From the NCBI GenBank assembly GCA_949825025.1, contig OX463786.1, positions 21,005,085 through 21,069,084 of the forward strand: a DNA stretch of 64,000 bases, in the 5' to 3' direction. The notes beneath the pieces are model-generated. The model worked only from the letters and a program-made list of their open reading frames with translations, was not told the origin of the DNA and did no database searches. The stretch comes from Siphlonurus alternatus. Taxonomy: Eukaryota > Arthropoda > Insecta > Ephemeroptera > Siphlonuridae. The position numbers were made by a program, and so were the translations under genes. Below are positions 24,146-34,408 of the stretch, piece after piece. Numbering within the stretch: position 1 is the first letter of the stretch; each line of letters begins with the position of its first letter.

Positions 24146-24323
24146 GGGGGACATTCACAAAGCACTTTAACCCCCACTTTAGCCCCGATTTTTAACCCTG
24201 GTGCTAAACATGGTGCTAAACTATGAGCTTAACATGGTTAGCCCCTGATTTAGTACCATGTTTAGCACCAGGGTTAAAAATCGGGGCTAAAGTGGGGGTT
24301 AAAGTGCTTTGTGAATGTCCCCC
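24146..24323. mobile_element. HP-E hairpin element, near-perfect
   Basis: GGGGGACATTCACAAAGCAC at one end and its exact complement at the other. The arms continue through TTTAACCCCCACTTTAGCCC and TTTTTAACCCTGGTGCTAAA with almost no mismatch around a short centre (GAGCTTAACATGG). 178 bp. AAT lies immediately on both sides (24143-24145 and 24324-24326), consistent with a 3-bp duplication. The near-perfect arms suggest recent insertion or conversion. It shares end sequence with HP-C. Confidence 0.85.
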
Positions 24324-24667
24324 AATAACTTATAAATTTTTTTGATGTTTTGTAAAAGAGTGTTTTTTTTTATAACTTTTTAATAAATATTGCAAAGTAA
24401 AAATATTAAAATTTTATTTACAATGTAATTAAGTAAAAAAATACTCATTTTGATTATATTATCCCATTTTTAAATTAATTTTCATTTTAATAAAAAGAGT
24501 AAATATATATTCAAGTATATTTTTATAATGATTTTAAATAACATAATTTTAACTGATAATTTACATTAATTGTACATCTGGAATACTATTCAATTCTTTA
24601 CGAATTTCATTAAAAATTAAGCAAAATTATACAAAAATAAATGTTCAATATTATGTCAAAATCATAC

Positions 24668-25125
24668 AATTAGGCTCCTGCAAGTAATTTTTTTACTAGC
24701 TCAATCAAAAGAGGGGTTGAAAAATACACCTGTGAATTTTATGTAATTTTTTTAACACTGCATCATACCTAGAATGGAGATTAAAAGAGGTCACGTGACC
24801 TGGAGCCACCTTCCACAACGCCTATGACGTCATTACATTCTTTACTTTATCTATATAATACGTGTAAACAATTATTGCAATGTTGCTTGTTTATTAAAAA
24901 ATATTTGTTTCCACAGCAACGTGGTTGTTTACAAGCATTATATAGTTGAACCAAAGAATTTAATGACATCATAGGCGTTGCGGACGAAGCCTCCAGGTCA
25001 CGTGACCTCTTTTAAACTCTATTTTAGGCATGATGCAGTGCTAAAAAAATCATATAAAATTCACAGGTGTATTTTTTCGACATCTTTCGATTAAGCTATT
25101 AAATAAATAACATGCAGGAAATTAA
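24668..25125. mobile_element. PAL-B palindromic element, copy 1
   Basis: Ends AATTAGGCTCCTGCA and TGCAGGAAATTAATT. The arms carry ACACCTGTGAATTTTATG, GCACTGCATCAT..AG and AGGTCACGTGACCTGG, with CCTATGACGTCATTACATTC toward the centre. The second arm's TGACGTCA is mutated to TGACATCA. The centre has TTGCTTGTTTATTAAAAA and GCAACGTGGTTGTTTACAAG. About 458 bp; no frame. Confidence 0.85.
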
Positions 25126-25888
25126 TTGTTTATAAAAATTTATTCTTGTTACCACTTAAACAGAAATATATCAACCTATAATTTTTATACTACTTATTTA
25201 TTATATTTTTATGTAAATTCTTAGTAAAAAACATAAAGAAAGGGTTAATAGAAGAAAGTAAAACATTCCAAATAAACAAAAACTAACCTAGACCCAATAA
25301 TACATACCTCAAGTGTTAAGAAAAAAGAAGTTCTATTTACATAAGAGAAGAAAAAAGAGAATGGAATTTTCAAATTAAATTCTTGAATTTTTGGCTTTTC
25401 TCAAGTAAAGAGAAAGAAAAGAAAATTCTTATAAGAGGTTTTTATCTACTTGACTTTTTTGTTGTATAAAAGCAGTGGAAGATACACAGCCCAAGGTGGT
25501 GTTGCCTAAAACATGGCAGTACAAATTACACTGTGATTCGCTCATGATACTGCGGAGAGAAATGTGAATATAAGCTGTACACATTTTCAACTTACTTTAT
25601 TTTAGCTTTATAGAAATATGTGATATTTTTTTTTTATAAAAACTAGCAAATATGTAGTATGATACAAACAGCCTTGGTATAAAGAAGTCATGTATGTGTT
25701 ACAAAATAACTTTTGATATGATTATAGAAGAAAAATGTATAGATATACAAAAAAATAAATCTTATATATGCCAGGGGCATTGTTTTTTTCAATGTTTGTT
25801 GCATGATTTTTATTAAATAAAATTACATTGATAAATGACCTCAAGTCATGTATTTTTTATATTTAATATAATTATGTTGCAAAACGTT
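25126..25888. other. No repeat recognised; A/G-rich tract
   Basis: 25310-25440 is rich in AAGAAAA-type words. Nothing gene-like seen. Confidence 0.5.
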
Positions 25889-25954
25889 GTGACGTCATAG
25901 TCATGCAAATATTTAACATGAAAAGACGGGAAAAAACATTGCCTATGACGTCAC
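25889..25954. repeat. HP-I short inverted repeat
   Basis: GTGACGTCATAGTCATGCAA, then ATATTTAACATG and a spacer, then GCCTATGACGTCACAG. The arms match over about ten bases. Confidence 0.6.
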
Positions 25955-27114
25955 AGCGTCTTTTTCATCGTTAATGAGGATGTTATTTTATAGAGTTCAA
26001 AAAGAATTGATTTTCTCTTGGTAATAAATCATTTAAAGTCCTGCTAATAATAAATGTGTATTAAAAACTTTCAAGTGAAATATCTATTATACCCAACAAA
26101 GGCTGATAAACGTGATATTTCAATTGTTCAACTTAGATCGGTCCTATTTGCCTGCTAGCATGATAAAACAAAAACCTGATAAAAAAAATTCAATCATATA
26201 AAAATAATATTATTTCAATATTATAACATTTTCAATCGATAAAATCAAATTCAAATAGTATTTCTAGAAAGTAAACGTTAGTATTAGATGATACGTATCT
26301 AGACAAGCAGTAAATATCAATGTATATATATATATAAGTATATATATTTTATATGTTAGCCTGTGGCGATCACTTGAACCCATATAGAACCTCTTAAACC
26401 ATGATTGCCTTTTCGTATAGAACAAGTCAACATTCAAAACTATGACGTAACTATAACATTTTCATGTGTTTAGGAATTATTTATTATAAATTGTTCCTTT
26501 TTTTAATGAGATTAATTGTTCATTTTGCTCCATAATTTCTATTAACTTCAATGGAAAAATATTTGTAAAAGATTTTTTGCTAAATATTTTGGTATTTATA
26601 ATTTTATATATATGTATTGATTAATTTGTAATATTTCTTTTTACATGGTATTTGTATTGAGAGCTTAAAATCAATATTATGCAATATCTCCAGTCCAGTT
26701 CTGTTGCTCAGTTGCATAAAAAAAATGCATTTCAATGATGAAAAGTCTTCAAATTATGGCTGCATATAAACTAACAACTGAAAAATAGCATAAAAAAGAC
26801 TTGAGTGATAGAAAATGTATTTTCGGTTCAACCATAATTACTGTTTAAACAGACATATTTTATAACTAATAAACAATTAATTTCAAACAAAATGGATACA
26901 ACCATACATAACTATATTTTTCAAAATTTAGTCACTATCTTTTCAAAGCCTTTTTTTTTCACACTAAATAATTCACAGTAAAAATTGAAATATGTATTAA
27001 CGTTAGCATCTCTTCATCAATGATTTAATTAAAGTATGATTTAAACATAATTATTTAATTATAATTATTGGGATCGTAAGAATTCATGTTGTAAAACTCC
27101 CCAATTAAATTTTA
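25955..27114. other. AT-rich, nothing identified
   Basis: A short (TA)n run at about 26317-26350. No gene. Confidence 0.5.
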
Positions 27115-27252
27115 GCCCTGCCGCCTTTAAAGTAGGCAACCAGCTCATTAAGTAAACAGAGTGGGTTGCATATGTACTAGGGGCTAAATGTCTTCTGTCT
27201 TTTGGTTTTCGTCGGAAACGCTCGGGTGTCCTTCGGCTCGGCTCGACCAATG
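27115..27252 (-). other. Unidentified GC-rich island with open frame
   Basis: About 138 bp much less AT-rich than its flanks. A minus-strand frame is open for 61 codons (27065-27250) and reads MVEPSRRTPERFRRKPKDRR at its start and THSVYLMSWLPTLKAAG in the middle. There are no splice sites of note and no second copy here. It may be a relict of a retroelement, a SINE-type 3' body or a decayed exon; I cannot tell which. Confidence 0.3.
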
Positions 27253-27360
27253 AAATTCTTTGTTACAAACAACACACCAATGACTGAAGACGTTACAAAC
27301 ACGACAAAAACAAAGTTAAATATGAACCAAAGTATATACTAAATCATAGCATTATTATAT

Positions 27361-27525
27361 AATTTCATTCTGGCTTAAAATGAGGATGAAATGGAGATAT
27401 AATTTTTAGTATTTTATCTTCAATAAGACGCAATCTTGTCTTTTTAATCTCAAATGGTTCACTGGAGAATGAATTTCATCTTTTAAAAGACGAAGAAATA
27501 CTAAAAATATGAAATTTATTTCAGG
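27361..27525 (+). mobile_element. MITE-D copy, strongly diverged
   Basis: GGCTTAAAATGAGGATGAAA, GGAGATATAATTTTTAGTAT, CAATAAGACGCAATCTTGTC and ATGAAATTTATTTCA retain the family order. Confidence 0.5.
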
Positions 27526-27624
27526 CAAGAACCTTAGTCTTAATTATATTATAAATTTAAATTCCAAATTACTACACTATTTTTTTAATGTTTTATATTA
27601 GAGTTTTTACTACACAAATTGAAA

Positions 27625-27720
27625 AATGCCATTTGAACTCATCCTTAATTCTTCTAAACTTAATCTTATTACCTATTTTTTTACCTCGAAAATTCATATT
27701 ATTTCTTTCTCTTACAGTGT
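27625..27720 (+). mobile_element. MITE-D fragment
   Basis: GAACTCATCCTTAATTC, TAAACTTAATCTTATTACC and TTCATATTATTTCTTTCTCT match the first third of the family. Confidence 0.5.
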
Positions 27721-27770
27721 GGATTAAATTGTCAAATTTCCAAATTTCATACTCAATATTATAATTTATG

Positions 27771-28188
27771 TGGGAGGTGTGGCGCAGTGCGCTTGACCGG
27801 GTCTCGTCAGATCACCGAAGTCAAGCAACGCCGCGCGTGGTTAGTAGTTGGATGGGTGACCATTTTCAACAAAAACCACGTTTCCCACCCAGGGGTAAAA
27901 CGTTGCGCTATTCCACTATGTGGTTCCCTTGGCTTTGGACCATTGCACTTCCGGTTCATTGACAAAAAGCTGTAGCGTCCATCCTGGCTGAGGTTTCCAC
28001 GTTTCCCTCAGCCGCAGGCAAATGCCGGGATGGATTTGCAAGGCCGTGGCCGCCCTCGTTCCAGAAGAGCCCGCGAAACGCTCAAGTTAGGGTTTCGGAA
28101 GGTTCGGGGTTTCAAAGTAGTATGTAATTAGTAAATAGAAGTACCCAATAGGGTTTGATTAAAAAAAAAAAATAAAAATAAAAAAAAA
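27771..28188 (+). mobile_element. Full-length 5S-headed SINE with 10-bp TSD
   Basis: The head (27785-27862) is homologous to 5S rRNA: GTCTCGTCAGATCACCGAAG, TCAAGCAACG, and TAGTTGGATGGGTGACC, covering the 5S A-box, intermediate element and box C. The body follows. The 3' block has GAGGTTTCCACGTTTCCCTC, GCAAATGCCGGGATGG, GGCCGTGGCCGCC and GAGCCCGCGAAACGC. The end is ACCCAATAGGGTTTGATT plus an A-rich tail (28161-28188). Direct repeats ATAATTTATG (27761-27770 and 28189-28198) mark target-primed insertion. Transcription would be by RNA polymerase III from the internal promoter. Frames of 62-64 codons in it are incidental. Confidence 0.88.
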
Positions 28189-28464
28189 ATAATTTATGAG
28201 AGAAAACTCATTCCCTCCAAAAACAAGATAAAACAGCAAGAAGAGACTAAATATGTTAATAAAAGATGCAAATTATTTGAACTCTTAAATTACCAATAAC
28301 ACAATAAATAATACTACAGTATAGCATATATTAATATACGTGTAGCTTCGACTACGCACGGCGGCCATCTTGGAAATTTTAAGCAGGCTGAAATAGCTGG
28401 TGACAGTCTGTTTAGAATAGAGTCAGGCGTAAACTTATGTAGATTTTGTATACTGTATGACTTG

Positions 28465-28905
28465 GTGTATAGTCTAGGTACTTGACTTAGACTATATATT
28501 AAAGATCGGATTGATCTGATTGACTATTTACTTGACTCAGACTTTATATTAAAGTTCGGATTAATTTGAATGACTAGGTACCTGACTCAGACTATATACA
28601 AAAGATCTGCTTGACTATTTACTTGACTCACAGTATATATAAATGGTCTGAGTGGCTATTTTCTTGACTCACACTATATATAAACGGTCTGATTGATTAT
28701 TTACTTGACTCAGACTATACATAAATGGTCTGAGTGGCTATTTTCTTGACTCACACTATATATAAACGGTCTGATTGATTATTTACTTGACTCACACTAT
28801 ATATAAAAGTATCTGAGTGGCTATTTTCTTGACTCACACTATATATAAACGGTCGGATTGATTATTTACTTGACTCAGACTATATATAAAAGTGTCTGAG
28901 TGGGG
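28465..28905 (+). repeat. 41-bp tandem array with 82-bp alternation
   Basis: About 11 units of the type GATTGATTATTTACTTGACT then CAGACTATATATAAACGGTC T. From 28650 the units alternate between GAGTGGCTATTTTCTTGACT and GATTGATTATTTACTTGACT; starts at 28650, 28691 and 28732 confirm 41 bp. The alternation makes an 82-bp higher-order unit. The upstream units are more diverged. Confidence 0.9.
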
Positions 28906-30185
28906 TTACAATCAAATAAGCTCTCTCCACGTACTTGAATCAATACCAATCAGCTGTCACATCCAGCTGATTAAAACCATTAACTAAATACTGAGGAGAA
29001 TTCTCTTGAACAAGTATGTGATTGATCTCTCCAAATCAAACCCTTTGTTTTCCAACTCAAACTTTCACACCAACGATTTTGTTTGAGAATAAAAAAAATT
29101 GGATTTTCAAATCAATATTTTATAAATTTTAAGTTTATGTTTCAAAATTTTATTACTTGTATTTTTTTAAAACCATTTTTGAATTTAAAAATATTTATTT
29201 TTTCAATTTAAAATATTTATTTTAACGTATTTTAAAAAAAAAAAAAAAAAAAGAGCATATTAAATAATTTTAACATCTTTTTGATAAAGATACAAAATCG
29301 ATTAAAATGCGAATTTTAATTTTTTTGAAAACATATAAATTTTAATTAATGATCATTTGCAGCAACAGCGAACTGGAATAAAATGTTTCTCTTGGTTACT
29401 CTGAATTTGGCAAATAAATAAATTGTTGGATGTCATATAAATGTATTGAAATTGATTATTAATGATATTGTTTTAAAAATTTTGTTCGAATTACAAATAA
29501 TGTCTAGATAAAATTTGTCAATTTAAAATATTTATTTTAAAGAATGAATTTAAAAATTTAAAAATTAACCTAATAATTTGTTTACTTTACACATTTTCAA
29601 AAAGTGGATTGATCAAAAAGTAAAATACTTGTATTAAATTTTTTTACAGTTTAGTAAATAAATCTTTAATTAATGTTCAATAGGCATTGGTTGGTCACTC
29701 AAAATTAATGTAACAGGTACAAGGTATGCGAAATTTATATGGAATTTACTACTTAAAATCAATAATTATTTGAATCTTGATACTATATTTAAGATTTATT
29801 ATTGCCTTTACCAAAAACCTTGTTGTAAGATACTGGACACAAGTGACTAAATTTTCTGATCTTCGTGGACCAGATCTCGCATTTAACATTAGGTCATGAA
29901 TTTATTTCCTGTCATCAAGTTGGGCTAATGAAAGTAAAATATTGCCACATGATAAGATGATTATCAACATTTTGAAAAATGACTCAATTTAGATTTATAT
30001 CAACTACTACAGTTTGGAACCCTTAATGATATATACTTCAGTTTTAGCAAAAACAATACCTCTTTTCACTCTTATATACAGCAAAGTTGTTTGTCAACAA
30101 AGTACAGTATTGATGAGTTATGTTTGGAAAAACAACATGGGATTTATGTCTTATGAAAAATTACCGTTCTGTTAATTATGAAAGG
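28906..30185. other. AT-rich; one dispersed repeat fragment
   Basis: At 29815-29885 CTTGTTGTAAGATACTGGAC, ACAAGTGACTAAAT and CTTCGTGGACC match the copy at 48705-48768. A poly-A run lies at 29235-29252. Otherwise nothing. Confidence 0.5.
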
Positions 30186-30306
30186 GATACACTCGTCGCC
30201 TCTGAAAATTTCCCTTTGCAGCCTTATTAATCACACGTAAGAATAACACAGGGAATGATGATTAACAAGGCTGCAAGTGGGAAATTTTCCAAGGCGATGA
30301 GTGTAC
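30186..30306. repeat. Inverted repeat, about 50-bp arms
   Basis: GATACACTCGTCGCCTCTGA, AAATTTCCCTTTGCAGCC, TTATTAATCA pairs with TGATTAACAAGGCTGCA, GTGGGAAATTTTCC and AAGGCGATGAGTGTA. The loop is about 23 bases. Confidence 0.75.
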
Positions 30307-30308
30307 AT

Positions 30309-30360
30309 CTAACTAGCGCCAACAATGCCATTACGTTCTCTGCTCTGGTGGGCGAAATCA
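30309..30360 (+). repeat. Dispersed repeat fragment
   Basis: AGCGCCAACAATGCCATTAC, GTTCTCTGCTCTGGTGGGCG recurs at 34366-34408 with few changes. Here it directly abuts the inverted repeat at 30186-30306, which is absent at 34.4 kb. Confidence 0.65.
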
Positions 30361-30673
30361 GGTACTACGTCGTCCCATGTTTAACAATGAAAAAAAAAAA
30401 AAAAACATTAACAATGTCCTTGGATAGACATTATAAACAATGGTTTGTTACAAGTTAAAACCATTATTCAGATAAAATTGCATTTTACGATTTTTTATAA
30501 AAACTGCAGTTTAAAAGCAAAGAAAACATTAAAAGGAGAATACACAATACAAGTTATTAACTCTAATATTTTGAGGGTTGATCAACTGTTAAAATAATAT
30601 ATTGCCTTGATTTTTTCACAAAATTGCAAAATATATATTTTTAGCTGCAGTTCTAGCAAATGAGAATATAATT

Positions 30674-30965
30674 GGGCGCAATTCCTAACCACGTTTAACT
30701 AGGTGGTTTAGGAAAAAAGAGGTGAAAAAGACGAGATTACGTATTTTTTCCTCTTCTTGAGCATAAAATTTTAGACATATTGTCTTCATTTCATCCTCAC
30801 TTTGAGCGAAGAGAAAATAAGATGTGTTTTAGAGGTAAAAAGATTAGGTTTAGACGTGTAAAGGATGAGTTAAAGACGTAATTTTTCAACTATAAGGGAT
30901 ATTTAAACGTGGTTAGGATAAACGTGGTTAGAAAGCTGGCTAACTTCTTTATGCATCGTACCCAA
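30674..30965. mobile_element. HP-C copy 3, interrupted
   Basis: Left part 30674-30711 (GGGCGCAATTC, CTAACCACGTTTAACTAGG). Right part 30899-30965 (TTTAAACGTGGTTAGGATAA, GAAAGCTGGCTAACTTC, ending GTACCC). AATT flanks both ends. A MITE-D fragment occupies the middle. Confidence 0.7.
30708..30898 (-). mobile_element. MITE-D copy nested in HP-C
   Basis: Reverse orientation: GTGAAAAAGACGAGATTACG, TCTTGAGCATAAAATTTTAG, CATCCTCACTTTGAGCG, AGGATGAGTTAAAGACG, ending TTTTTCAACTATAAGGG. It lacks the GGGTTGAAATAAATT end. Confidence 0.7.
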
Positions 30966-31519
30966 TTATAGTTGCCCCAAAAAATAGAAGTAGTATATAT
31001 ATTATATAACTATACACTATATATATTTTTTAATACATTATATAGAACTCCATTATATTTTGTTTATTAAAAAAATCTGCAACATTATTTTATGTTATTT
31101 ATTACTCTAAATTTAATTTAATTACATACTTACATTAGTAATGTTGACCCATACATTTACCTTTAACACGAATTTATTTACCACACATGAATAAATATAA
31201 ACACTAGCGTGATAATGAGTTTTTTTCATTTAATTACTATGAAAAGAATTTTATTTATAACTTTTTATTTACAAAAGAAAAAAAAGAATGTTTTTTTCCA
31301 TCTAGCAACCATTAATATAAACACTACCGTAGGCTAAGCTTAAACTACATTGAAATGAATGAGTTGACACATTGCAGAAATATTATTTTATATTTTCATC
31401 TAGTGAAAAACTAATTACTAATTTAATTTTGTGAAATGAAAATAAACATATGTGGTTAATATGTGTTTTGAATAAAGGTGATTATTTTACTAATTGAATC
31501 ACAAATTACTGTATACATA

Positions 31520-31520
<1 letters not shown>
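30966..31520. other. AT-rich, nothing identified
   Basis: Lies between the nested MITEs and the retrotransposon tail; no structure seen. Confidence 0.55.

Positions 31521-31559
<39 letters not shown>
31521..31559 (-). repeat. (ATT)n tail of the non-LTR retrotransposon
   Basis: About 12 units of AAT on the plus strand, read ATT on the element strand, directly at the element's 3' end. A short tandem repeat in place of poly-A is usual for several non-LTR clades. CATAATAT at 31516-31523 and 33699-33706 may be the target duplication, though the sequence is simple. Confidence 0.85.
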
Positions 31560-33698
31560 TTATTTTCGAATAGCTGGTTGTACATTACACAACATGATTC
31601 ACGTCCAGAAGAAAATTAATAGATAAAAAGTACATGCAAAATTAACCATTTATAAATCTAAATACTAACAATAACAAGTTATAACATAACACAAATACAA
31701 TCTATTCATTAAAAGTTAAATCAATAAGAAATTACTTATCAACATACATTTTCTGGCAATTTGTTTGAATCAAACTCTTTTATTGAATAATATTCCTTGC
31801 CAATAAGCACAGATTTTAGTTTATTTTTAAAAAGAACATCGCTACCTATCTCTCTTAATGATTTTGGCAGGAAGTCATAAATTTTTGCAGTTTGGTACAA
31901 AGAACTTTTTTCAAGCAAAGCAGAACAGTGCTTTTCAACTGAAACTTTGCCTTTGTTCCGCGTGCAATATGAATGATTATCACTATTATGAACGTACAGG
32001 TCAGGATGTTTACGCTTATACATACAACAATTTAATATATAAATACCTGGCAAGGTTAAAATGTTAAGTCGCTTAAAGTGCGACACACATGTGTCTTTTT
32101 TTTTAAAAAATAATATTGTTCTCAAAGCACGTTTCTGTAAAATAAAAAGTCTATTAAATTGTTCTGAGTATCTACCCCAGAAAATAATACCGTAAGACAG
32201 ATGAGGATAAACAAATGCGTAGTATATAGATAGCAAAGACTGTTGCGATACATGATTTCTAATTGAGTAAAGAACAAAATTTGCCCAGTTAATTTTTTTA
32301 CAGATTTCATTGACGTGAAAATTCCAGTCTAATGATTCGTCTAAGTATAAACCTAAAAATTTTACATTAGAAACTCTTGAGATTGGTTTGTTCATTAACT
32401 TAATCAAAAAACTTTTGTCAGGCACTGTCTTTTTGGTGTGAAATTGTATAAAAACTGTTTTCTCAGTATTTAAAATTAGTCTGTTTTTCCCTCCCCAAGA
32501 TTCGACTTCATTAACATGTAATATTAGCCTTACGAATCAGATCCTCTTCAGAGTCTGCAGTTACTATAGCCGTAACGTCGTCAGCATACTTAATAATTTT
32601 AGCATTTTTTACATGATCTGGCAAATCGTTAGTACTTAAACCGAACAAATTACAAGATATTTTCCCTCCTTGAGGAATACCAAGAGTAACAGGAAGAGGA
32701 TCTGATTTTACATTAATATCAACATACTGGGATCGATCTGATAAATAAGATTCTATTAAAGACAGGCTATTAATATCACAACCAATATCGTGCATTTTTT
32801 TTAAGATAATATTTTTGTCTAAACTATCAAATGCCTTAGAAAAATCAAAAAATAAAGCAAGGCAATGTTTTTTCCCGTCAATATTTTTATAAATTTCATT
32901 CAATAAATCAAACGAGGCCGTAGTTGTGGATTTATTTTTTAGAAAACCGTGTTCACAGTTAGATATTAGATTATTATCACGTCTATAATCCATTAACTGA
33001 CCATCTAAGACACTCTCAAACGGTTTACCAACAGCCGAGTTAAGGGTAATTGGTCTATAATTGTTTATATTTATTTTTGGACCTTTTTTATGCACTGGCT
33101 TAACTCTTGAATTTTTTAAAATTTTAGGGAATCTACATATGGAAATCGACTGATTTATTAGGGTTGCTAAAGGCACTGCTAACAAAGGGGCACAATATTT
33201 TAAAACAATGTACGGAATACCATCCGGGCCAGCAGCGCTTTTATTTGGAAGCGATTTTAATTCTTTTAAAATGGTAAGATGTGATATTTGTTGGAAACTA
33301 AAATTGGCATTATTTTGGGGAAGTTGACTAATATCCATAGGTTGGACTGGCACCGGAAAATTTTCCTGCACCATTTTTTCAATGTTCTTTACAAAAAAAC
33401 TATTGAATGAATTACTTATTTCAACTGGGTCAGATATTTTCTTATCTCCTACCAAAAGCTCCTCTATATGAAAATTAGGTTTCGCATTAACATTGCATTC
33501 TCGTTTGATAATATTCCAAGTTGCTTTCATTTTATTTTCAGCGGAATTTAACTCCTTGTCATTCTCCTTCTTTCTGGCATCTGACATATTATTTCTATGT
33601 TGTTTAATATCAGTTTTATATTGTTGCATTATATTATAAAGCTTTCTATATACTACATTCAAAACGAATTTTCCAAAATAAAAAAAATGCACTTTTTG
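31524..33698 (-). mobile_element. 5'-truncated non-LTR retrotransposon (Jockey/Daphne-like)
   Basis: About 2.2 kb copy on the minus strand: the end of a linker, a reverse transcriptase and a C-terminal domain, about 180 bp of 3' UTR, and an (ATT)n tail. No endonuclease or gag-like frame is present upstream, so it is 5'-truncated, as expected from incomplete target-primed reverse transcription. The clade is judged from protein style (a YADD motif, no RNase H, a KFLG..LD..L.W thumb segment and a C-terminal LQKRALR motif). Candidate 8-bp direct repeats CATAATAT bound it. It cannot move by itself. Confidence 0.85.
31739..32510 (-). pseudogene. Retrotransposon reverse transcriptase, C-terminal part
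   Basis: Second frame, open from about 32510 to the stop at 31739. It is in a different frame from the upstream part, and reading across the junction continues the family's order without loss, so a single-base indel near 32511-32520 explains the break. Before the conventional start the frame reads RLILNTEKTVFIQF, the expected post-YADD segment. Residues 22-34 of the 228-residue frame read KFLGLYLDESLDW (thumb). Then come FVYPHLSYGIIFWG (71-84) and LQKRALRTI (96-104). The end is a basic, Ser-rich tail. No RNase H domain. Confidence 0.88.
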
Positions 33699-33722
33699 CA
33701 TAATATGATATAGAAAGCTCAC
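32511..33722 (-). pseudogene. Retrotransposon reverse transcriptase, N-terminal part
   Basis: A 403-codon frame. Roughly residues 30-80 are the basic linker (KMKATWNIIKREC). Reverse transcriptase motifs follow in order: GPDGIP (165-170), NYRPITL (221-227), HGF (258-260), FFDFSKAFDSLD (291-302, first catalytic Asp), GIPQGG (348-353; usually GVPQGS), and YADD (379-382, the catalytic Asp pair). It ends 21 residues after YADD at an out-of-frame stop. The first ~10-20 residues probably come from flanking DNA beyond the truncation point near 33700. The catalytic residues are intact, so the copy is fairly young, but the frameshift and truncation make it non-functional. Confidence 0.9.
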
Positions 33723-34365
33723 TTAAGTTTTGGAACTGAGGGAACTGTGGAAATTTACTATTTGATAGTACCCTACAAATTTTCTTAAATGGAAATCAAT
33801 GGTTCAAAACCAGAGAAATTTAAAAACAATTAAAATTATTAAGTTCAGAAACACAAAAATTTTATTACTAATATTATATCAAAATCTTTTGCTCGATGTT
33901 TATGAAAATTGTTGCATAAATAATTATGTTCTGCCATGTTTGAATGAAAAATATGGAAAATCATAAATCAAGCAATCAATTTTCGTCATTCATGTGTTTT
34001 TGTTTTTTTTAATTGAGTAGAAAATTCGTAGTATTTTAATGTTTCAAAATTTTATTGTAAGCAAAATTGATCATCGCTCATGAGTTGCAGGCTCACTAAT
34101 TACATTTTCAATGTTTAATTGAATCACGTTGATTTGATTTAAAAATATATTTCAATCCACATAATTTATTTTAATGGCAATACATTCATTCAAAATATCA
34201 CTTTTAAAAATAAAATTGCCAAAAAAATAAAAATATTTAAAATAATTAATTAGTAAAAATTATTAGGTTTTTGAAATTTAATAAAACATTAAAATTCATT
34301 ATAAATCGTTAATTTATTTGTTACCTATGATCATTAAATTACAAAATTGATGCCTTTAGTATTTA
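33723..34365. other. AT-rich, nothing identified
   Basis: The only word of note is CTGAGGGAACTGTGGAAA at about 33737, which resembles the SINE 3' block but is too short to call. Confidence 0.5.
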
Positions 34366-34408
34366 GCGCCAACAATGCCCTTACGTTCTGTGCTCTGTTG
34401 GGTGAAAT
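34366..34408 (+). repeat. Dispersed repeat fragment
   Basis: AGCGCCAACAATGCCCTTAC then GTTCTGTGCTCTGTTGGG; second copy of the segment at 30309. Confidence 0.65.

Noticed and set aside
27768..27975. A true 5S rRNA gene at the GGATGGGTGACC match
   Set aside because: Only the internal promoter part matches. The sequence then diverges into a SINE body with an A-tail and target duplications.
33733..33755. SINE 3'-block word next to the retrotransposon 5' end
   Set aside because: Too short to distinguish from chance.
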